This document shows, in pieces, positions 57,542 through 64,000 of a stretch of 64,000 nucleotides of DNA. The notes under the pieces were generated by a model, which did not search any database, was not told where the DNA came from, and saw only the letters and a program-made list of their open reading frames with translations. This DNA is from Rhizophagus irregularis (lineage: Eukaryota > Glomeromycota > Glomeromycetes > Glomerales > Glomeraceae). Where the stretch lies: contig NC_089436.1 of the NCBI RefSeq assembly GCF_026210795.1, forward strand, positions 372,001 through 436,000, written 5' to 3'. The number at the start of each line of letters is the position of its first letter. Within the stretch, counting starts at the first letter, position 1. A program made the translations under genes and the position numbers.

Positions 57542-59431
57542 ATTTATAAAAAAAACTGTGTTTTTTTATGTAGAAAAAATTGCATTGCAAAAAATTAGAG
57601 TTTCAATACGGCTAAACTGGTGCGACCAACAAAATTTTAGTATTGTCAACTGATCTACCTGTCATGTGTTACATTGTCATCTGATCATAAACAAATTAAA
57701 TATATTTTCATTTAACTTGTGAGATCATCACCAACCATTTATAATTTATTTATTTCTTGTAAAAACATGATGTAAAAATACGGAATATTAAAGATTGTAC
57801 AAAAAAAAAAAAGTTTTAAAATTATTTCTACGAAATTAATGAAATATATTTCTAAAAATGATGCTTTTGGAAAACAGAGTTTTTATTAATCAAAACCTCA
57901 TAAAATTTAATTTATCAACCACATAAAATAAAATTTCAAAATCTCTCAATTGGAACCGTATTGGTGATGAAGATTGACTAAGTCATCAATAAAATCCGGT
58001 GATAGGAAAAAAAACTATCATATGTTAATGATCAACTTTTTTTGAGCTAAATATAATATTATTGTCTTTTTATTCTTTCTTAACTAAATTAATAATTTTT
58101 ATTTAATTGTGCTTAATTTTTACTTTATTTATTATGTTTAATGAGTCGAAATTCAGACTAAAAAAAAATCAAAGTTCGATTTTGATGAGTAAACTATAAT
58201 ATATCGATAATATAACACAATAAGTTAATTTATTGCATAATTAATTTATAAAATTTAAAGATTAATCATTTACTCCGCAGGGAAACAAAAAATCCATTCT
58301 TAAAAAGTCAACCATGAGATAAAATTAGACTAACAGAAGTATAATGTTTAATTAAGAAAACATGCACATTTACATTATTACGGAGAATAAGATATACTCC
58401 TTTTTTGAACACAATGATTCTTAATGAGACATTTTATCTGTTTATCACTTTATATTCACTAGGACTTCCTAGTAGTAACAAGTATTTAGCACGTGTCATT
58501 TACGTAATATTCTGAAAAATATCCCGAAGAAAAAATTATTACACATGTGTATAATTTTTAATCTCTTTACTACATAGATAACTTCCAATTACTCATTGTG
58601 GGCATAATATTGCATCTAATACTTCATTAAATCAAATTAATTCAATCAGCCAACTCATTTCTTTAAATTTTCTTTAGGAAATTTTATTATCGGTTTCGAA
58701 TTTTTATAATTATATTAATTATATTTAGTTTGATTTGTTAGATTTGTTAGGATTTGCTGATAACTAAATTAATTTTTGTTTGATTGATTAATAGGCAATT
58801 GTCGTTTATTAATATGCTTGTATATTAAACTTAGTCTTATAATTTTTATAAAGCATTTTAAATACATACTTAGATTATTAAATTTCAGCGTTTTTTTTCT
58901 TATTCTGCTATTTAATGTTTTGATCCATACCCAAATTATCCGGATTCTTTTCAGATATCAAAGTTATCTGGAAATGACAAATATCCGGTTTAAACTGAAA
59001 ATCCAGATGAAATTTCATCTATCTTTTTCTTTTGTTTAGCGTTAGCGCCTTTAATTTCTTAATTTATAAGTTTAGACTTTACTATAGTAAATTTATACTA
59101 GTGTATTCACAATTCCACCTTAAAATTTACATATTATGTTGCTCGTGTATGACATTTATAATAATATTTAATAATTGATTAGCCCTATAAAAACAAAGGA
59201 GATCTAAATTACTATAAATTACAAATTAAGAATCTTATTACTACTCTCGCTGTAAATTATATAAAAAGGTGTCGCCCCGGTTATTCAATCATTTTATCCG
59301 CCTTATACGAATATAAGCAAGAATCAAGATAAAAGTTCTAATAAAATTTCAATCCTACTATTATTTGCATCATCGATACTTACAACAAACGAGCTTGTAA
59401 ATTCCGCAAAGTAATAATAAGGTAGATTTAT
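57542..59431. other. AT-rich spacer
   Basis: 5' flank of the eight-exon kinase followed by featureless A/T-rich sequence. No gene, RNA or repeat recognised. Confidence 0.4.
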
Positions 59432-59623
59432 TTATTGTTCGTTTAGCTTCTTGAAACATGTCATCACGATATTAATCGATTTTCCCGCCTTTATAGATGT
59501 TCCAAAATGAAACGGACATTTTACTATTTTAACGGCATTTTGATCTTCGCCGAGAAAATCCGCCACGAATAAATTCCCGTGATGGCACGTGCAGAATTCT
59601 TTAATGTTTGGCGCAGAATCGTA
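59432..59623 (-). CDS. Orphan terminal exon, unknown family
   Basis: A 64-codon open stretch follows a strong 3' splice signal (T10-CGCAAG, about 59624-59640) and ends in TAA at 59432-59434. It contains APNIKEFCTCHHGNLFVADF and further HFGTSIKAGKSINIVMTCF. It is Cys/His-containing, less AT-rich than its neighbours and without low complexity, so it looks like genuine protein-coding sequence. A Helitron sits only 250 bp upstream (59872-60309), and no upstream exon was found. Not recognised. Confidence 0.4.
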   Translation of the reverse strand, partial: YDSAPNIKEFCTCHHGNLFVADFLGEDQNAVKIVKCPFHFGTSIKAGKSINIVMTCFKKLNEQ

Positions 59624-59871
59624 CTTGCGAAAAAAAAAATCGCTTGAATACGAAGAATACGGTATGAGGCGGATTGGAATATTATGAAAATTAAGTATAC
59701 GGTTGATTATTCTGATTTCATATTCGAATAAGATTTATTAATTCTATCTTCTTTTTTACATTCGTCTGAAAATTTTTACTGTTAAAGTATTTTATAATAA
59801 TTAGAATTATACTTTATATGAAATTATGTTTGAAACTTAAAGAAACTGATAATAAATTAAATTAGTTGTAA

Positions 59872-60309
59872 TTAGCTGTAGCCTGTTGCGTTGCAACAGG
59901 ATTAAATGAGTATAAGAATGAAATTTTTGTTTATATTTAGATAAATTAGATCTTATATAATATTAACACGTTTATTTATTTTTAAGTAAAAATAATATGC
60001 TTATCCTAGCTAAAATCATACAATATATTCAACAAAAAAAATAGCTTATTTGATAAAGAAAAAAATAGAAAAAAAAATTAGTAAAAAATTATTAAAAATA
60101 AATCACGCTTATCGTAGGGCCGCAACATCAATCCGATCAGATCTAGTTCTAAGCCTAAAAGACAGAAAAAAAATCGGGATGAAAAATATTAAAAATTCAA
60201 TTTTAAAAAAAATTGGAATGAAAGATTATTAAAATCTCGGTTTTTAAAAAAAACTTTAATATAAAAAAAGATCCGGTTTTAAAAAAAAAGAACGAAAAAA
60301 ATATTATGA
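59872..60309 (-). mobile_element. 438-bp non-autonomous Helitron
   Basis: On the minus strand it starts TCATAATATTTTTTTCG after host A and ends with a perfect 8-bp hairpin (CCTGTTGC-AAC-GCAACAGG), CTACAG and CTAA, then host T. These are the classic TC..CTRR termini with an A|T target. The interior shares the CAATCCGATCA island and oligo-A tracts with the element at 51794-53310, so both appear to belong to one family. No coding capacity; A-run frames at 60050-60232 are composition artefacts. Confidence 0.75.
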
Positions 60310-60640
60310 TATTAACAAGTAGAATGGAATATTTTAAGTAATTCAGTTCTGTAAAAGGAATAAGATAGGGATAAAATAACCCTTTTTTTTGTGTCATTAT
60401 CAGATATTTGACTAATTCATGTACAGCCATGTATGATTAATTTTACAAATTTTTATGTTGTGAAATGCGGTAACAATTGTTCTGATACCGGGAAATTTTG
60501 CCACATTTAACAATAAATAAAGCTACAGTTACAAAATTGCAATGTTTCTTTCAAGCGTAGATTTAATAAATTTTAATTAAAAAAATTATAATAAGTTTTA
60601 TATTTTTAAAAAGACATAAATAAAAAAACGGTTGCTTAGT

Positions 60641-60757
60641 TGTGCCCCTGATGTGGCTTCCCGACGCAATGCATTTCAGGAATTAGGATATGATGGTACA
60701 ACGCGGTTACTTAAAAAAATCATAACCGGTCATAGCCAACGTTATTCTTTTTTTTAA
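60641..60757 (+). pseudogene. Coding scrap of unknown family
   Basis: A 39-codon open piece ends in TAA at 60755-60757 (CAPDVASRRNAFQELGYDGT, then LLKKIITGHSQR). It is clearly less AT-rich than its surroundings, with no start codon or partner exon identified. Confidence 0.3.
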
Positions 60758-61059
60758 AAAAACATACTGTATATTCTATTACACAATGCTACATCAAATC
60801 CAATGGGCTGAAAAAAAATTTTTGGGGGCTGTAATTTATTTTAACGAAAAAAAAATTTTAATTATAAATGTAAGAAATTTCTGTAAAAAAAAATAAATTT
60901 TGTTTATTTTTCAGCCACATCATCTGCGTATCACAAACAAGTGTTTCGTTGATCGTTTTACCTGTTTATGGGATCATGAAATATTTTTTGTTCAAATATA
61001 AAAGGAACCTGAGATCAGGGTATTTGTAAATTGTAATTCTATAAAAAAATCTTTCTTTT

Positions 61060-61930
61060 AATTATCTAGAAAGGGAGATTTAAAGAATACCAACAAATTA
61101 TTTGTCCAATTTACCCTTTTTTTGAACAAACTACAAAAATTGGGTTTATTAATAACCTATCAAAAATTAATTTTAAAAATGCTTATGAGCCTATGAATAT
61201 TCGGGCTCGAAAATCAAGATGGTTGAAATGCAACAAATGTAACGATAATATAGACGTATTGCACAAATATATTCTAATGCCGTGGATTTTCCTAAAACGG
61301 CCCAGATTTTATGGAAGAAAAATCATGAATCTCAAAAAGTTCTAATTTAAATTTATAAAATTTCGATCAAAGATTATATGGATTTTTGGATTACGCACGA
61401 AGATTAATGATTCAATTTGGATTTAAGACCGAAATTGAAGTAAACTAGTGGATGCATTGTAAATATTATTACAAAAGAAACTTCGCGATGTAACAAAATC
61501 TGTGATGGAAACAGTAATTCCAATTAAAAGACATTATAGAAAATTATTCGAACAAGAATTTTTTATTGAGGCTCATAGTAGAACCTTTTATCAACAACCA
61601 AAACGGTTATAATGCGTCCATGGAACAATGGATTTATTAGGACCTTATAACTCTAGTTCAAATGGTAATTATAATCTTGATCAAAATTTAATTGATTTAT
61701 GATGTATAATCAGGGTATTATTTATCATAGTTATTTTTTAATTTTTTTATTTTTTAAATATTTCTTTTTAAAAATATTTCTCCTTTAAAATATTTTAAAT
61801 AGATTCTTAAAAAGTTTTTTAAATAAATTTTATAAATTTTTCAAATAAATTTCTTAAATATTTTTTTTATTTTTTAAATTATACAGTAATTATGATCAAG
61901 ATCAAGATTTAATTGATTTATGGTGACCTG
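61060..61930 (+). pseudogene. Unidentified interrupted coding region
   Basis: Plus-strand blocks in changing frames: 61255-61350 (RIAQIYSNAVDFPKTAQILW, helical with charged ends), about 61465-61613 (contains LRDVTKSVMETVIPIKRHYR), and a short NLDQNLIDL-type segment at about 61660-61700 that is repeated as DQDQDLIDL at about 61890-61920. Stops and shifts separate the blocks. The first block faintly recalls a DNA-binding helical domain, but I cannot assign it. Confidence 0.3.
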
Positions 61931-62724
61931 ATAGCCGACACAGAGAAATTGGAACTTATAATAGCTAGTTATTTTGCAAATTTTTTTCAAAAAAAAATAA
62001 AGAAATAAAAAAAGGGAATTTTTTTTTATATTTTTAAATATTTTTTATATCTTATCAATTATAAAGTTCGCAATCATAATTAAACTCTGTTCAATAATGC
62101 CAGTCTCTAACGTAGGGTAGATGATAATAACTATACGTAAGGGTTTTGACAACACTAACACTAAATCTTCGACTAATTATATTCATATGATTTTCCATAA
62201 TGGTAAAAATCCTCAGGTCATAAAATTCAAAGCATAACATGATACAACATATAATTTTTATTTAGTACAGATAATAATACTCATATGATGGTAATTAATC
62301 ACCTAGCTGAGTTCATATGATTTAGCAAAATACTCTTTTTAAAAATAATCGAAATTTTTTTTTTTTACAAATTTTCTTTTAAATAAATACTAGTCTGGAG
62401 CGAAAAACTAAAATCTGCGATTTCATTGGGTGACGATCACGTGGCAGACAGAGAAATTCACGTGATCGTTTTTTTTTCCGCAGATCCGGATATTTTAGTA
62501 CAAACTTTGAAATAATAATAAATTTACAAAGAAAATAGTATTCAAATTACAAGTTTTAAACTTTTCTAACGTTTATTTTTTTCAAACAATTTTTTTGCCG
62601 TTAATCATAAATAAAATCATATTACTTTGTAAACCGGTTACAACTTACAACCCGATTAAAAAGAGTTTAATACATTTTCCTTCCCGTTAAAACTTTTTTT
62701 TTAAAAAAAAAAAATATTAAAACA

Positions 62725-64000
62725 TATCAACACAATTTCTTTCAAAATTAAGTCAAAATTATTGAAAGACAATGAATATATTATGATATCAAAAATTGAA
62801 TTTGGAGAAGATACTAATGTGAAATTTTTTCGTGCACATGAATATTTTGTGTTGTCGTTATCCATATTTACGTTCAAATAAAAAAGAATAGCGATAATGT
62901 TTTAGCTCATTTTAAATTATCGAATATATCGCCTGATATCTTTTAAATTATTTTAAAGTAAAAAAAATTATATAACATCTTAATGAATTTACCATAACCT
63001 TAAACTGTTTTAAGTTTTTAAAAATAATTGTTTATAATAAAGGTATATTTATGGCGGTATCCTTTCATTGGATAAACTAGACGCTTCAGATGTTCTTAAG
63101 TTCCTACTAAGAACTAATCGATTATTTACAAAATTATTTAATTTAAAATGAATCTCAATGGATGGAACAACATTTTGAACTTGTTCACAGAACAAGCTTT
63201 CAATTTACTTCTCTAACAGTAATTCAACAATTCTGTACGAATTTGATGGCAAAATTTCTGGATAAAATATTTAACTCGATTTCACATCAATTCCTAAAAA
63301 ATCTTTAGTTCAACTTATTAAAAGAAATAATTTACAAATGATGTTTGGGGTATCGCACAAGAAAATACTTTACAACATTGTTTACCATTTATTAGATTAA
63401 AATATCAATTTTATGAAGAATGATTAAATTCTCAGATAGCGAACCAAATGACAACATATCACTTCCTAGAAATATTTATAGTGATGAAAATCATTATTAA
63501 TTTAATAAATATTGTTTCAATTATTTCAAGATGGATCGATAAAGTGGATGTTTATCATAGAGTTTCTCATTTCAGAGAATTTTATTTACCATATAAACTT
63601 GAATTGTTACTAAGAGGAAGTCGAGATGGATTTACACCTAAAAAATTTCATACTTTATGTAATAATAAATTAAATACTGTCACCTTTATTAAAAGGGACG
63701 CAAGAGATTATTGGTGGATATAATCCTTTAAAATGGGAATCTTCCGAAACTTGGGGTGAAACTAAAGATAGTTTTTATTTACTTTTAAAAATAAGAATAA
63801 CCTGTAATTATTAGTTAAGTAAAAAGTATACATTTTGCAGTATTTAATAGCAAGGGCCATATTTTGGCCATGATTTTATTATACGGGCTTCCAAAGAGTC
63901 CTCAAACTATGATGAATTTCACTGTAAAAATATTTATTATGAAAAAAGATTAAGAGATACCACAGATACATTCTTAGCAGAAGATTATGAAGTATATCAA
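62725..64000 (+). pseudogene. Decayed BTB-BACK-TLDc protein gene (runs off the right edge)
   Basis: Recognisable blocks follow in order. There is a start-like TQFLSKLSQNY (62730-62765; ATG position reads ATA), a BTB piece (GEDTNVKFFRAH, about 62800-62840), and IYGGILSLDKLDASDVLKFL (63045-63105) typical of the BTB end. BACK-region pieces follow, then SEPNDNISLPRNI (about 63440), and the TLDc domain (IISRWIDKVD, LLLRGSRDGFTPKKFHTLC, YNPLKWESSETWG, and YFGHDFIIRASKESSNYDE near 63850-63920). The blocks sit in different frames with many stops, so no full protein is made. Intact relatives are BTB/Kelch- or Cullin3-adaptor-like proteins with a TLDc domain, a large family in Rhizophagus. Confidence 0.7.

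Noticed and set aside
60050-60232. Lys-rich 60-codon ORF
   Set aside because: Lies within a non-autonomous Helitron and consists of A-run codons.

Overview
Organism. The window is very AT-rich and has homopolymer-rich spacers and genes with short spliceosomal introns (about 41-86 bp). It carries lineage-expanded protein kinases with an N-terminal Cys-x2-Cys / WTSGN module, a Crinkler-type effector, F-box/LRR and BTB/TLDc families, and abundant Helitrons and MITE-like elements. This combination strongly suggests a nuclear scaffold of an arbuscular mycorrhizal fungus of the Rhizophagus type (Glomeromycotina). The attribution is an inference from family content; no database search was run.

Layout. 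1-11.5 kb: two copies of a segmentally duplicated kinase gene on the minus strand (1-1166 and 7414-8864). Their shared upstream flank was later split by different transposons. In copy 1 it is a 3.85-kb element with long inverted repeats (1377-5228). In copy 2 it is a Helitron (9503-11447), itself hit at its 5' end by a 385-bp MITE (9114-9498). 11.5-20 kb: kinase and membrane-protein relics, then an intact seven-exon kinase (16146-18012, plus strand) and a small fold-back element. 20.6-26.2 kb: a decayed Crinkler (20648-22950), an unidentified decayed coding region, a tandem repeat and a 341-bp MITE. 28.3-34.2 kb: a kinase with canonical catalytic motifs (28368-29969) and an intact F-box/LRR gene (32679-34145). 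34.2-42.7 kb is essentially gene-free. 42.8-44 kb: a four-exon two-repeat Myb gene and a tiny Gly/Tyr-rich ORF. 48.2-50.9 kb: an apparently intact four-exon Crinkler with a P-loop NTPase, a PD-(D/E)XK-like nuclease region and a C-terminal helix-hairpin-helix. 51.8-53.3 kb: a Helitron-like element full of purine/pyrimidine-biased sequence. 55.3-57.5 kb: an eight-exon kinase. 59.4-64 kb: an orphan exon, a complete 438-bp non-autonomous Helitron, coding scraps and a decayed BTB-BACK-TLDc gene that runs off the right edge.

How it fits together. There is no operon-like organisation. The genes belong to expanded signalling or effector families (kinase, F-box, BTB/TLDc, Crinkler) turning over by duplication, frameshift and transposon insertion. 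Splice junctions were placed by eye on GT..AG plus frame continuity and on agreement between paralogues. Family assignments come from recognised motifs, not from searches.
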